From: Desulfotignum sp.
Lineage (GTDB): Bacteria; Desulfobacterota; Desulfobacteria; Desulfobacterales; Desulfobacteraceae
Length of the DNA: 64,000 nt
NCBI GenBank assembly: GCA_011389555.1
Contig: JAABUD010000225.1
Span: 1-64,000, forward strand
Direction: 5' to 3'
Positions within the stretch are counted from its first letter, which is position 1. Every line of letters starts with the position of its first letter. The notes under the pieces were generated by a model, which ran no database searches, was not told where the DNA came from, and was given only the letters and a program-made list of their open reading frames with translations. Below are positions 38,806 to 48,382 of this stretch, piece after piece. A program made the translations under genes and the position numbers.

Positions 38806-39156
38806 TCACACGCCCAGAACCGCCTTTACTTTGGCAAGGACTTCATCGGTATCGAAAGGTTTGGCAAAAAACGCTTCTGCTTTGGGAATGGAATGGGTCC
38901 GGCCGGACAGTCCGGAGATGACAATCACCGGGGTGGTATGCCCTTTTTTCGAAATTTTTCTGAAAAACCGGGGACCCCATTCTTCAGGCATTTCCAGATC
39001 CAGGGTGATCAGGTCGGGCTGCTGGTCCAGAAACACATCCATGGCCTGCTTGCCGTCATCGGCGATACAGGTGTCGAATCCATTGTCTTTGAACAATGTT
39101 TCCAGGTACCGGGTAATGGCTGGATCATCATCCACGATCATTATTTTTTTTGTCAT
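38806..39156 (-). CDS. CheY-like response regulator
   Basis: KIMIVDDDPAITRYLETLF...PDLITLDLEMPEEWG...PVIVISG. Confidence 0.92.
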   Translation of the reverse strand: MTKKIMIVDDDPAITRYLETLFKDNGFDTCIADDGKQAMDVFLDQQPDLITLDLEMPEEWGPRFFRKISKKGHTTPVIVISGLSGRTHSIPKAEAFFAKPFDTDEVLAKVKAVLGV

Positions 39157-39166
39157 GGTGGTCTCC

Positions 39167-39556
39167 TTATTCCTTGACGTGACATTCGCCGCACAGTACC
39201 GGCCCCGTGCCCCGGTCGAAATGACAGTCTCTGCACAGGTTGTGATAGGCGGCTTCCAAAGGCATGGGATTGTCCGGTACCGGTTTGAGGCTGTGGCAGT
39301 CTATACAGTATAAGTCCTCGCTGCTGTCACCGGGCACGAGTTCGCCGTTTTCATAAACATGGTGGCAGATGCTGCAGTCGTCATCCAGAAACATCATATG
39401 GTCATCATGGGGAAAGACGGCGCCGGGTCGTTTCGGTGATTCAAACGCCCAGGGATCCAGCCGCTCCAGATCCTGTCCGGCATAACTGCAAAAAACGGGC
39501 AAAAGCGCGGCAACAACGACACTCAGAACGATAATGAAGCGATGTTTACATGTCAT
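39167..39556 (-). CDS. tmcA: Tetraheme cytochrome c3 (Tmc complex, TmcA)
   Basis: Signal peptide and four CxxCH (CSICH, CIDCH, CRDCH, CGECH); next to tmcB. Confidence 0.88.
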   Translation of the reverse strand: MTCKHRFIIVLSVVVAALLPVFCSYAGQDLERLDPWAFESPKRPGAVFPHDDHMMFLDDDCSICHHVYENGELVPGDSSEDLYCIDCHSLKPVPDNPMPLEAAYHNLCRDCHFDRGTGPVLCGECHVKE

Positions 39557-39557
39557 G

Positions 39558-40916
39558 TCATGCCCCCGGCTCATACATCTTTTTTTCCATGGTTTCATAT
39601 ATCAGATCCCCCAGAAATTTGATCTCCATCTTCAAATCATAGTGCTGGATGATATCCTCCAGCCCGCTGTGACAATTGTGACAGGGAGCGATGAGCACTT
39701 CGGCTCCCGTGGCGGCGAGCTGTTCCGCCTTGACCCGGTTGTTCACCATGCGTTCCCCTTTATAGGGAGGGCCGCAGTTGATGACCCCGCCGCCGGCCCC
39801 GCAGCAGTAATTGTGTTCCCGGTTGGGCACCATGTCCACAAAATCCTCGCACACCATGTTCACCACTTCTCTGGCCTTGTCATGCAGTCCCCGGCCCCGG
39901 GATACGTTGCAGGGATCGTGCAGGGTCACCTTTTTTTTGTATTTTTCCTGGATGGTGATCCGTCCCTGTGTGAGCAGTTCATGGTAAAACGCCAGTGCAT
40001 GCACCACCTCGAAAGGCGGCATGACCCATGAATTCCAGCGGTTGCCCATGTCGTACACCGACCGGAACGCATGACCGCATTCCCCCATGACAATGCGCTT
40101 GACCCGGAGTTTGGCCGCCGTTTCAAAAAACGCCCGGGCGATGCGGCCCGAAATTTCATTGTCACCGGTGTACATGGCCATGTTGCTGTTATCCCAGCCC
40201 GGCGTGGCGGGCATGGTCCAGTTCATGCCCGCCGCGTGCATCATGGCGGCGGCCTGATAAAGCAGTCCGGCCTGAAATTTGGGTTCCGGCGCGATCACGG
40301 AATACATGATATCCGCCCCAACCTTGTCCAGGGGAATCTCCAAATCCTCGAACTCATCTCTGGCATCTTCTTCCTGCCATTGCAGTGTGTCGATCCATTC
40401 ATCATCTTTGACCCACATCTGATTCAACGTGACAGAATGGGAATTGACTGTATCCTGGATATACTGGGGAGTGATTTCCAGTTTATGGCAGATTCTGCGC
40501 ACCAGCAGCATCAGATAGGCGATATCGATGCCAAAGGGACAGTACATGGCACACCGTTTACACACATTGCATTCCAGATGTGAAATCCGTACGGCCCGTC
40601 TGAGAAACGCTTTGGAAACATTGCCGTCTTGTTTCAGCATCTCCCAGATGGTGTTTTTCACCTTGGCTGCCGGCATGAACTGCGGATCCCGGTCATTGGA
40701 TAAAAAATAAGCGCATGCTTCCGCACACAGACCGCAGCGCATGCAGGTTTCCACATACGCTTTGAACCGGGGACCGGTTTCTTTTTTCAAAACCTGTTGA
40801 ATGACCTGTTGAATCCGCTCCGGCGTCAATCTTTCCAGGCCGGATTCAATGGCCGGGTCCGTATTTTTTTCAACGGATGAGGGGTCGTCTGTCATGGGTT
40901 TATCCTTTGTTTGCAT
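39558..40916 (-). CDS. tmcB: Fe-S/CCG-domain protein of Tmc complex (HdrD-like, TmcB)
   Basis: CMRCGLCAEACAYFL, CNVCKRCAMYCPFG ferredoxin motifs; CCG domain HDPCNVSRG...NYCCGAGGG...APCHNC. Confidence 0.88.
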   Translation of the reverse strand: MQTKDKPMTDDPSSVEKNTDPAIESGLERLTPERIQQVIQQVLKKETGPRFKAYVETCMRCGLCAEACAYFLSNDRDPQFMPAAKVKNTIWEMLKQDGNVSKAFLRRAVRISHLECNVCKRCAMYCPFGIDIAYLMLLVRRICHKLEITPQYIQDTVNSHSVTLNQMWVKDDEWIDTLQWQEEDARDEFEDLEIPLDKVGADIMYSVIAPEPKFQAGLLYQAAAMMHAAGMNWTMPATPGWDNSNMAMYTGDNEISGRIARAFFETAAKLRVKRIVMGECGHAFRSVYDMGNRWNSWVMPPFEVVHALAFYHELLTQGRITIQEKYKKKVTLHDPCNVSRGRGLHDKAREVVNMVCEDFVDMVPNREHNYCCGAGGGVINCGPPYKGERMVNNRVKAEQLAATGAEVLIAPCHNCHSGLEDIIQHYDLKMEIKFLGDLIYETMEKKMYEPGA

Positions 40917-40931
40917 TGATTTCCCTCCTGC

Positions 40932-41591
40932 CTACCAGTCTTTTGCATGTCTGACATGGCCGAATTCAGATCCCATGTAGGCCCGGGTCAAAGGAGCGGT
41001 GAGCATATGGGAAAATCTGGAAAACGGGATGATGATCAGCATCAGTTCCCCGGACAATATATGTAACACCGTGATCCACCGGTAGGCAATCCACTGGTGG
41101 TAAGCCAGAAACCCGGTCAGAAAAGGCAGCAACACCACCAGGATCAACACGTAATCCATGGCCCCGGTCAGATATTTCACCTCCGGCACCCTGAAGCGTC
41201 GAACGGCAAAAAAAATCAGCGCCGCAATCACCCCCACGGTCAACACGTCCGCCACCGGATCGTTCAGGGCCGGCCAGGAGACCTGAAACGCTTCATTGAT
41301 CAGCACGATATGGGATGCCAGAAACAAAGGAACCAGAAACAGCAGAATGTGAAACAGATAGGATATGCCGTAATAGACCGGGCTCATTCGGGCACTTCTG
41401 GGCAAAAAAGGAATCATCCAGGCCCCGATGGAACGCAGGCTGTGTTTGAGTGTCACATAGGAATAAATATTGGGTTCCTTTTGATGGACAGCAACAAGAA
41501 TCCCCACCAGTTTACCGGTCAGGCCGCCCAGAAATATGATAACCGATATCCAGACCATCGGGCCCATGATAAAGGCGATAAAACTGTTCAT
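40932..41591 (-). CDS. tmcC: Membrane cytochrome b-like subunit of Tmc complex (TmcC)
   Basis: Multi-TM NarI/DsrM-like protein; HILLFLVPLFLASHIVL, VLHILSGELMLIIIPFSRFSHML; in tmc operon. Confidence 0.86.
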   Translation of the reverse strand: MNSFIAFIMGPMVWISVIIFLGGLTGKLVGILVAVHQKEPNIYSYVTLKHSLRSIGAWMIPFLPRSARMSPVYYGISYLFHILLFLVPLFLASHIVLINEAFQVSWPALNDPVADVLTVGVIAALIFFAVRRFRVPEVKYLTGAMDYVLILVVLLPFLTGFLAYHQWIAYRWITVLHILSGELMLIIIPFSRFSHMLTAPLTRAYMGSEFGHVRHAKDW

Positions 41592-41620
41592 TGCATGCTC
41601 CTTTTAAAAATTTGCCGCAG

Positions 41621-42862
41621 TTACACGCGGATGATCCGGCGTTTGTAAATGCCGTTCTCGATGCCTTTGAGCAACACGTTGGATCCGTCGGGACTGATCA
41701 CCGGATCAGCCATGAAACTGAACCCGGATGCCACCACTTTTTGATTGACCACCAGTTGATACCGGCCCTGTTTCTGAATGACCACCGCCACCACACGGCC
41801 ATCTGAACTCAGGCAGGGAACAAACACCATATCCGCCGCCATATTCCAGGGAACCTGATTGACGGCCAGGTCCCAGACATCTTTGTGTTTGTATACCGCT
41901 GCCAGACTGGATCCGTCCCGGGAAAAATGAATATCGGAAATCATTGTGTCCCAGGATACCTGCCACACCGTATCATTCACGGCCACGCTCCAGCGGCCGT
42001 AATGGCTGGAAACAATGGCCGCCACATCCGTGCCGTTGGGAGACAGGGTCAGATGCCAGAGCTGATCATACCGATTCTGCCAGAACGGGGCATCGTTTTT
42101 ATACAACGCCCATTTCCCGTTGACGCGCACCGGAGCCAGCAGCGATGCCTCATCCAGAAATTCCGGTTTCCACACCGATTCAAACCGGTTGTCCCACAGG
42201 GTGTCATTCTGGACGATGGCATATGATTCGCGATCCGTTCGAACGCCGTATCCGATCTGTCTGCCGGCAGCATCAAAGCTGATATCCCAGATATTCAAAA
42301 ACCGGCGGCTTTCAGGGGTTCCATTGCAGGCAACACTGAAAATGCCTTTCTTGAAGGCATCCACATCCGCTCCCGGCATGGATGCCACCTGGACCACGGC
42401 CGCAGACGTGCCGTCGGCAGCCATGATCGCACCGGTCAGATTTTCATACCGGTTTTCCCAGGGCGTGTCGTTCACTATCACCCCGTATTCGGAATCGGTC
42501 TGAAACACGGCCCCCAGAATCCGGCCATCCGGACTCTTCATCATCTGCCAGATAAAATCGCACCATTGGGTCCATTCCTGCCCGTTCACCGCCATGGTCC
42601 ATTCTTCATCCCGGGCCACAAACGCGGCAAATCCGTTGTCGGAAACAGGCGTCAGGCTCCAGGCTTTTTCATATTCTCCCTCCCAGACCTCGCCGTTCAC
42701 ACAGACATTGAACGCCATTTCATCCAGATTGACAACAGCGGCAATGGATTCTCCATCTTGACTCACCTGCGGGGCCTGGACCCAGTTGAAACGGGATCGC
42801 CATTCATCAAACGGTACTTCCTTGAGTTCCGTGTCCCAGTCCCACGATCTGTTTTCATTCAT
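41621..42862 (-). CDS. tmcD: WD40/beta-propeller-like Tmc subunit (TmcD)
   Basis: Start MNENRSWDWDTELKEVPFDEW; repeated SPDG..VAAV..(W)..AVND..W blade units; adjacent to tmcC. Confidence 0.83.
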   Translation of the reverse strand: MNENRSWDWDTELKEVPFDEWRSRFNWVQAPQVSQDGESIAAVVNLDEMAFNVCVNGEVWEGEYEKAWSLTPVSDNGFAAFVARDEEWTMAVNGQEWTQWCDFIWQMMKSPDGRILGAVFQTDSEYGVIVNDTPWENRYENLTGAIMAADGTSAAVVQVASMPGADVDAFKKGIFSVACNGTPESRRFLNIWDISFDAAGRQIGYGVRTDRESYAIVQNDTLWDNRFESVWKPEFLDEASLLAPVRVNGKWALYKNDAPFWQNRYDQLWHLTLSPNGTDVAAIVSSHYGRWSVAVNDTVWQVSWDTMISDIHFSRDGSSLAAVYKHKDVWDLAVNQVPWNMAADMVFVPCLSSDGRVVAVVIQKQGRYQLVVNQKVVASGFSFMADPVISPDGSNVLLKGIENGIYKRRIIRV

Positions 42863-42878
42863 AATTTTCTCCAAATCC

Positions 42879-43286
42879 TTACGCGGTTTTGGCCCTTCGG
42901 GTCCGGCCGGCCTGACAGTCGGACAATGCCAGATACAAGCCACCGACGGCCAGCTGGGCACAGTGCTCATGATCCGGCGGCAGGGACTGAAGGTAATCCA
43001 CCACCTGTTCAGGAGTTATTTCCCATGCCTGATCAATGGTTTTTCCCCGGGCGAAAAGCACCACTGTATTACAGCAGGCAGTGGTGTTCAAGCATCCATG
43101 GGAAATGAATGACACCGAGTCCACCACGCCATGTTTCACTTTGATGAAAAATTCAACCGTATCCCCGCATTCACCCGTTCTTTTTCCATACCCGTCCGGA
43201 TCATGTATCATCTCTTTATGTCCGGGGTCAAACGCCATTTCAAGATATTGAACGGAATGGCGGTTCCAGAAATCCAAATCGTTCAT
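42879..43286 (-). CDS. NifU-like iron-sulfur cluster assembly scaffold protein (second copy)
   Basis: MNDLDFWNRHSVQYLEMAF...GECGDTVEFFIKVKHGVVDSVSFISHGCLNTTACCNTVV...EHCAQLAVGGL. Confidence 0.86.
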   Translation of the reverse strand: MNDLDFWNRHSVQYLEMAFDPGHKEMIHDPDGYGKRTGECGDTVEFFIKVKHGVVDSVSFISHGCLNTTACCNTVVLFARGKTIDQAWEITPEQVVDYLQSLPPDHEHCAQLAVGGLYLALSDCQAGRTRRAKTA

Positions 43287-43333
43287 TTTCCACTCTCTCC
43301 ATTCTGATATGCCATATGGTTTTATCAAATTCT

Positions 43334-43361
43334 TATATACCTTTTGGGGTCCCGAGGTCAA
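43334..43361 (-). promoter_or_regulatory. Predicted sigma70-like promoter of NifU-like/tmc operon
   Basis: Minus strand TTGACC (43361-43356), 16-nt spacer, TATATA (43339-43334). Confidence 0.55.
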
Positions 43362-43485
43362 CCGAAGATCGAAAAATCGATGGTCTTTGGTTTTGAAAAC
43401 AATCACCCGGGTCTTGATTTTCCAGAATCGGGAGACTATGATCTTTTGATCATGAAACAGGTGCTCTTTGATTCAGGAAGCGGTC

Positions 43486-44688
43486 ATGACCCATTTTGAC
43501 ATGACAATTATCGGCGGAGGAATTGTAGGGGTTTCCACGGCCCTGGCACTGCAGACACGGTTCCCCGATGCAACGGTTCTGCTGATCGAAAAAGAACACC
43601 GGTTCGCCGCTCACCAGACCGGACACAACTCCGGAGTGATTCATGCCGGAGTCTACTATTCCCCCGGCAGTCTGAAAGCGGATTTCTGCCGGCGCGGGTC
43701 ACAGGCGACCCTGGCATTCTGTCAAGAACACCACATCCCGTTCAAACAATGCGGCAAGCTGCTGGTGGCCACAACCCCCGTCGAACAGGAACGGATGCAG
43801 GCACTGAAACAGCGCTGTATCCAAAACCGGATCCAGGTTTTTGACGTGAACCGGCAGGAACTCACGCGCATGGAACCCCATATTCAGGGGCTGGGGGCCC
43901 TGCGGGTCCCGGCCACCGGCATCTGCGATTTTGCACGGATCACCCGGAAAATGGCAGACCTGTTTCTGGCCCAGGGAGGACATATCCAGACCGGACAGCC
44001 GGTCACCCAGCTGATCGAAACCCGGGATCGGGTAAAAATTTTCACCCGGACCCGTTGCGTTTCCACCCACTACCTGGTGGTATGTGCCGGGTTGATGGCA
44101 GACCGTCTGGCAAAAATGATGCACATTGATATCGATTTTTCCATTCTGCCCTTCCGGGGGGAATATTTTCAGCTGCCCGCACACCGGTCCGATATCGTGT
44201 CCCGGCTCATCTATCCGATACCCGACCCGGACCTGCCCTTTCTGGGCGTTCATCTGACGCCCATGATCGATGGTCGCATCACTGTGGGCCCCAACGCGGT
44301 GTTGGGGTTTGACCGGGAAGGATATCCCCGGTTCAGCGCCAATGGTGCCGATATATCCGACATGGTTGTTTTCCCTGGTTTCTGGAAAGTCATGGCCCGA
44401 CACCTGGGATCCGGTATCAAAGAACAGGTGGACTCGGTCTGGAAACCCGGATATCTGGCGCGGATCCGAAAATACTGCCCCTCTTTGACCCGGGCGGATC
44501 TGTTACCTTACCCTCCCGGGATTCGGGCCCAGGCGGTCACCCGGAACGGGGATCTGGTCCACGATTTCCTGTTCGCTCAGACCGCCCGATCCCTGCATGT
44601 CTGCAACGCCCCGTCCCCGGCAGCCACATCCGCCATCCCCATCGGCCAATACCTGCGGGACCGGGCAATTCATCTGTTTTGTCTCTGA
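43486..44688 (+). CDS. lhgO: L-2-hydroxyglutarate oxidase
   Basis: MTIIGGGIVGVSTALALQTRFPDATVLLIEKEHRFAAHQTGHNSGVIHAGVYYSPGSLKADFCRRG. Confidence 0.94.
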   Translation: MTHFDMTIIGGGIVGVSTALALQTRFPDATVLLIEKEHRFAAHQTGHNSGVIHAGVYYSPGSLKADFCRRGSQATLAFCQEHHIPFKQCGKLLVATTPVEQERMQALKQRCIQNRIQVFDVNRQELTRMEPHIQGLGALRVPATGICDFARITRKMADLFLAQGGHIQTGQPVTQLIETRDRVKIFTRTRCVSTHYLVVCAGLMADRLAKMMHIDIDFSILPFRGEYFQLPAHRSDIVSRLIYPIPDPDLPFLGVHLTPMIDGRITVGPNAVLGFDREGYPRFSANGADISDMVVFPGFWKVMARHLGSGIKEQVDSVWKPGYLARIRKYCPSLTRADLLPYPPGIRAQAVTRNGDLVHDFLFAQTARSLHVCNAPSPAATSAIPIGQYLRDRAIHLFCL

Positions 44689-44746
44689 AAAGTTCATACC
44701 CGCCCGGCCGGACTGGCCCCAGCCTTTAATGTCAAGGCGGACAGAT

Positions 44747-46156
44747 TTATGAATCCGGCTCGATTTTGTCCAATCGATACCGCATCGAGCGTAAAGACAG
44801 ATTCAGCAAATCCGCCGCTTTTTTCTTGTCACCGCCGGTCACCTTCAAGGCTTTTTTCAGATAGGCAGATTCAATCGCAGACAGAATTTCGTCCAGGTCG
44901 ACACCCTGCTCCACCTGATTCAGGTCAAATCGACGATTTTCAATACCCTCGACCCACCGACGGGCTTTATGCATGGAAATGGTCAGGCTTTCCGGCAGAA
45001 TGATGTTTGTGGAGGACAGGGCCACAGAGCGCTCAATCAGATTTTCCAGCTCTCTCACATTACCGGGAAACGAATATTTATTCAAAAAATCGATGGCATA
45101 GGAAGACAGTTTCACGATATCCCGGCCCATTTTCCGGGCGTATTTTTCAGCAAAATGCCGGGCCAGCACCGCCACATCTCCTGCACGTTCCCGCAGGGGC
45201 GGCACTTTGATGGGAATGACATTCAGCCGGAAAAACAGATCCTCCCGGAACCGCCCTTCCACCACTTCCTTGTCCAGCTGTTTGTTGGTCGCGGAAATGA
45301 TCCGCACATCCACAGCAATTTCCGTGGTACCGCCCACCGGTTTGAAGGAGGTTTCCTGGACCGCCCGCAGCAGCTTGACCTGAAGCAACGGGGACAATTC
45401 ACCAATTTCATCCAGAAAAATCGTGCCCTGGTCCGCCACTTCGAACAGCCCTTTTTTGTCCACCACCGCACCGGTAAACGAGCCCCGGACATGCCCGAAG
45501 AATTCACTTTCCATGAGCGTGTCCGGGATACCCCCGCAGTTGACCACCACAAAGGCCTGATCTTTTCGATCCGAGTGATCGTGAATGGCCCGGGCGATCA
45601 ATTCTTTGCCGGTGCCGCTCTCCCCGGTGATCAGCACATTGGTCTTGGTGGCACTGATCTGCTGGATTCGTTGATAAATGGCGGCCATGCCCGGACTGTT
45701 GCCAATGATCCGGTCGAAATGCAGATAATCCTGGATCTCGGATTCCTGGTGCTGTTTTTCCTGTTCCAGGGTTTGAAGGGCCAGGGCCCGGGCGATGGTC
45801 TGTCGCAGTTCATCGTTGTCAAACGGTTTGGGGACGAAATCATACGCCCCTTTGTTCATGGCTGTCACCGCGAGTTCCGTGGTGGAATACGCGGAGATCA
45901 TGATCACCACGGTGTCGGGATGCTGCTGTTTGACCTGCTTGAGTACTTCCAGGCCGGTGATGTCCCCTAAACGGATATCCACCAGCGCCAGATCATAGGT
46001 GTGACTGCCGATCAGCTTCAGTGCGCGTTTTCCGTTTTCAGCAGTGGTCACGCAATAATTTTCCCGGGACAGGAGCAGCTCCAGAAATTCCCGCATACTG
46101 GTGTCATCATCCACCACCAGTATCCTGGATTGGATGGGGGTCAGTTCATCAGACAT
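44747..46156 (-). CDS. NtrC-family sigma54-dependent response regulator
   Basis: Receiver ILVVDDDTSMREFLELLL; GESGTGKELIARAIHDHS; GSFTGAVVDKKGLFEVADQGTIFLDEIGEL; C-terminal HTH. Confidence 0.96.
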   Translation of the reverse strand: MSDELTPIQSRILVVDDDTSMREFLELLLSRENYCVTTAENGKRALKLIGSHTYDLALVDIRLGDITGLEVLKQVKQQHPDTVVIMISAYSTTELAVTAMNKGAYDFVPKPFDNDELRQTIARALALQTLEQEKQHQESEIQDYLHFDRIIGNSPGMAAIYQRIQQISATKTNVLITGESGTGKELIARAIHDHSDRKDQAFVVVNCGGIPDTLMESEFFGHVRGSFTGAVVDKKGLFEVADQGTIFLDEIGELSPLLQVKLLRAVQETSFKPVGGTTEIAVDVRIISATNKQLDKEVVEGRFREDLFFRLNVIPIKVPPLRERAGDVAVLARHFAEKYARKMGRDIVKLSSYAIDFLNKYSFPGNVRELENLIERSVALSSTNIILPESLTISMHKARRWVEGIENRRFDLNQVEQGVDLDEILSAIESAYLKKALKVTGGDKKKAADLLNLSLRSMRYRLDKIEPDS

Positions 46157-47438
46157 GCCGCGACTCATAAACAAAAATACCGTCGACCATGGTGGCCACG
46201 GCCCTTCCCTGGACAGCCATGCCGGAGAACGGGGTGTTACGGCTTTTGGATATGAACCGGGCCGGGTCGATCATCCCGGTTTCATCCAGATCGATCAATG
46301 TCAGGTCGGCCGGGTTGCCAGGAGTAATGTCGTTATCGATTCCCAGGATTCGGGCCGGGTTTTTCGCCATTTTCACAATCAGGTCCTCCAGGGTCAGGTG
46401 GTTGTCCTGGACCAGTTTCAAAGACAGGGGCAACGAGGTTTCAAGACCCACAATCCCGAATGCGGCCCGGTCGAACTCCAGATCTTTTTCCTCCTGGCTG
46501 TGGGGCGCATGATCCGAGGCAATGACATCGACGGTACCGTCAGCCAGGCCCCGGATTACCGCCTGCCGGTCGTTTTCCGATCTGAGCGGCGGATTCATCT
46601 TGAAGCAGGCGTCATACCCTGTCACATCCGCATCGGTGAGGGTGAAATAATGGGGCGCGGTTTCACACGTCACCCGGACCCCCTGCTGTTTGGCTCTTCG
46701 GATCAGATCGATGGATTCTTCGCAGCTGATGTGGCAGAAATGCACATGGGCCCCGGTGAGCCGGGACAAAAGAATGTCTCTGGCCACCATCACGGCTTCC
46801 GCCGCGTTGGGGATCCCGGGGATGCCCTGGAACGTGGCGGGCAGTCCTTCGTTCATGGCACCGCCGTTCACGAGAGACAGATCTTCGGCATGGACGAACA
46901 CCGGTATGGACAGCCCGTGACAATACTCCAGGGCCCGGCGCATGACCTGGGCGTTTTCCACGGGCCGGCCGTCATCGGAAACGGCTTTGATGCCTGCCAG
47001 CTGCATGTCCCGGATTTCCGAAAGATGGGTGCCGGCAGAGCCTTTTGTCACGGCGCCCACCGGATACACCCGGGCCCCTCTGGCAACACCGGCTTTTTGA
47101 CAGACAAACGCGGTCACCTGACTGTTGTCGTTCACAGGCCGGGTGTTGGGCATGGCGCACACGGCAGTGAATCCCCCCCGGGCCGCGGCTGCCGCCCCCG
47201 TGGCAATGGTTTCCTTGTACTCATGGCCCGGCTCCCGCAGATGCACATGAATATCCATGAGCCCGGGCACCAGCACCAGGCCGGTGGCATCGATCACGTC
47301 TATATCGTCATCGTTTCCGGGCACGGAATCGGCCGGGTCCAGAATGGCGGCAATGGACTGTTTGCGGATCAGAACCGATCTGTATCCATCCATTTTTCCG
47401 GGATCCAGGACCCGGGCGCCTTTAATCAGTGTCTGCAT
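46149..47438 (-). CDS. pyrC: dihydroorotase
   Basis: LVPGLMDIHVHLREPGHEYKETIATGAAAAARGGFTAVCAMPNTRP; IASDHAPHSQEEK. Confidence 0.96.
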   Translation of the reverse strand: MQTLIKGARVLDPGKMDGYRSVLIRKQSIAAILDPADSVPGNDDDIDVIDATGLVLVPGLMDIHVHLREPGHEYKETIATGAAAAARGGFTAVCAMPNTRPVNDNSQVTAFVCQKAGVARGARVYPVGAVTKGSAGTHLSEIRDMQLAGIKAVSDDGRPVENAQVMRRALEYCHGLSIPVFVHAEDLSLVNGGAMNEGLPATFQGIPGIPNAAEAVMVARDILLSRLTGAHVHFCHISCEESIDLIRRAKQQGVRVTCETAPHYFTLTDADVTGYDACFKMNPPLRSENDRQAVIRGLADGTVDVIASDHAPHSQEEKDLEFDRAAFGIVGLETSLPLSLKLVQDNHLTLEDLIVKMAKNPARILGIDNDITPGNPADLTLIDLDETGMIDPARFISKSRNTPFSGMAVQGRAVATMVDGIFVYESRHV

Positions 47439-48360
47439 ATCTGTTTCCTCCCGCCACCAGATAATATAGAGCCATACGCAGGGCCACGCCGTGGGTCACC
47501 TGGTCCAGAATCATGGAACACTCCGCATCCGCGACATCACTGCTGATTTCCACCCCCCGGTTCATGGGCCCCGGATGCATGATGGTGACATCTTTTTTCG
47601 CCAGCGCCACCCGGTCCCGGTTCAGGCCGAACCAGCCGGCATACTCCCGTTCCGTGGGAAACAAGATATCATTCATCCGCTCTTTTTGAATCCGAAGCAT
47701 CATGATCACATCCGCATCGGCCACGCACGCTTCCATACTGGGCGAGACCGTGCAGCCCAACGCTTCGATCCCCGCCGGAATCATGGTCAGCGGGGCACAC
47801 ACCGACACCCGGGCCCCCATTTTTGAAAATCCGATAATGTCGGACCGGGCCACCCGGGAATGGGCGATATCCCCGATCATGGCCAGTTTCAGTCCCTCGA
47901 TCCCGCCTTTTTTTTCCCGGACGCTCATCATGTCCAGCAGGGCCTGGGATGGATGGGCATGGATCCCGTCCCCGGCATTGATCACGGAACAGTCCACCCG
48001 GTTTGCCACCAGGTGGGCCGCACCGGAAGAGGCGTGCCGCATCACGATCACATCCGGTCTCATGGCTTCCAGGTTTTTGACCGTGTCGATCAGGGTTTCC
48101 CCCTTGGCCATGGAGGACCCGGATTTGGCAATGGCCACGGAATCGGCGGACAGGCGCTTGGCGGCAATTTCAAAAGAGAGTTTGGTCCGGGTGGAGGGTT
48201 CCTGAAAAAACAGCACAATGGTCTTGCCCCGCAGGGTGGGCACTTTTTTCACCGGTCGCTGGGAAATCTCGTTCATGCCCATGGCCGTATCCAGGATCAG
48301 GGTGATCTCCGCCGGATCCAGGGAGTGGATATCCAGAATATCCTTTTTTGTGAATCGCAT
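47422..48360 (-). CDS. pyrB: aspartate carbamoyltransferase catalytic subunit
   Basis: VLFFQEPSTRTKLSFEIAAKRLSADSVAI; VMRHASSGAAHLVA; GDGIHAHPSQALLDM. Confidence 0.97.
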   Translation of the reverse strand: MRFTKKDILDIHSLDPAEITLILDTAMGMNEISQRPVKKVPTLRGKTIVLFFQEPSTRTKLSFEIAAKRLSADSVAIAKSGSSMAKGETLIDTVKNLEAMRPDVIVMRHASSGAAHLVANRVDCSVINAGDGIHAHPSQALLDMMSVREKKGGIEGLKLAMIGDIAHSRVARSDIIGFSKMGARVSVCAPLTMIPAGIEALGCTVSPSMEACVADADVIMMLRIQKERMNDILFPTEREYAGWFGLNRDRVALAKKDVTIMHPGPMNRGVEISSDVADAECSMILDQVTHGVALRMALYYLVAGGNRYADTD

Positions 48361-48382
48361 AATGCATCCTTCCATCAGTCGA

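Noticed and set aside
46101-47546. 481-aa + ORF antisense to pyrC/NtrC
   Set aside because: Shadow ORF, no motif, conflicts with well-supported genes
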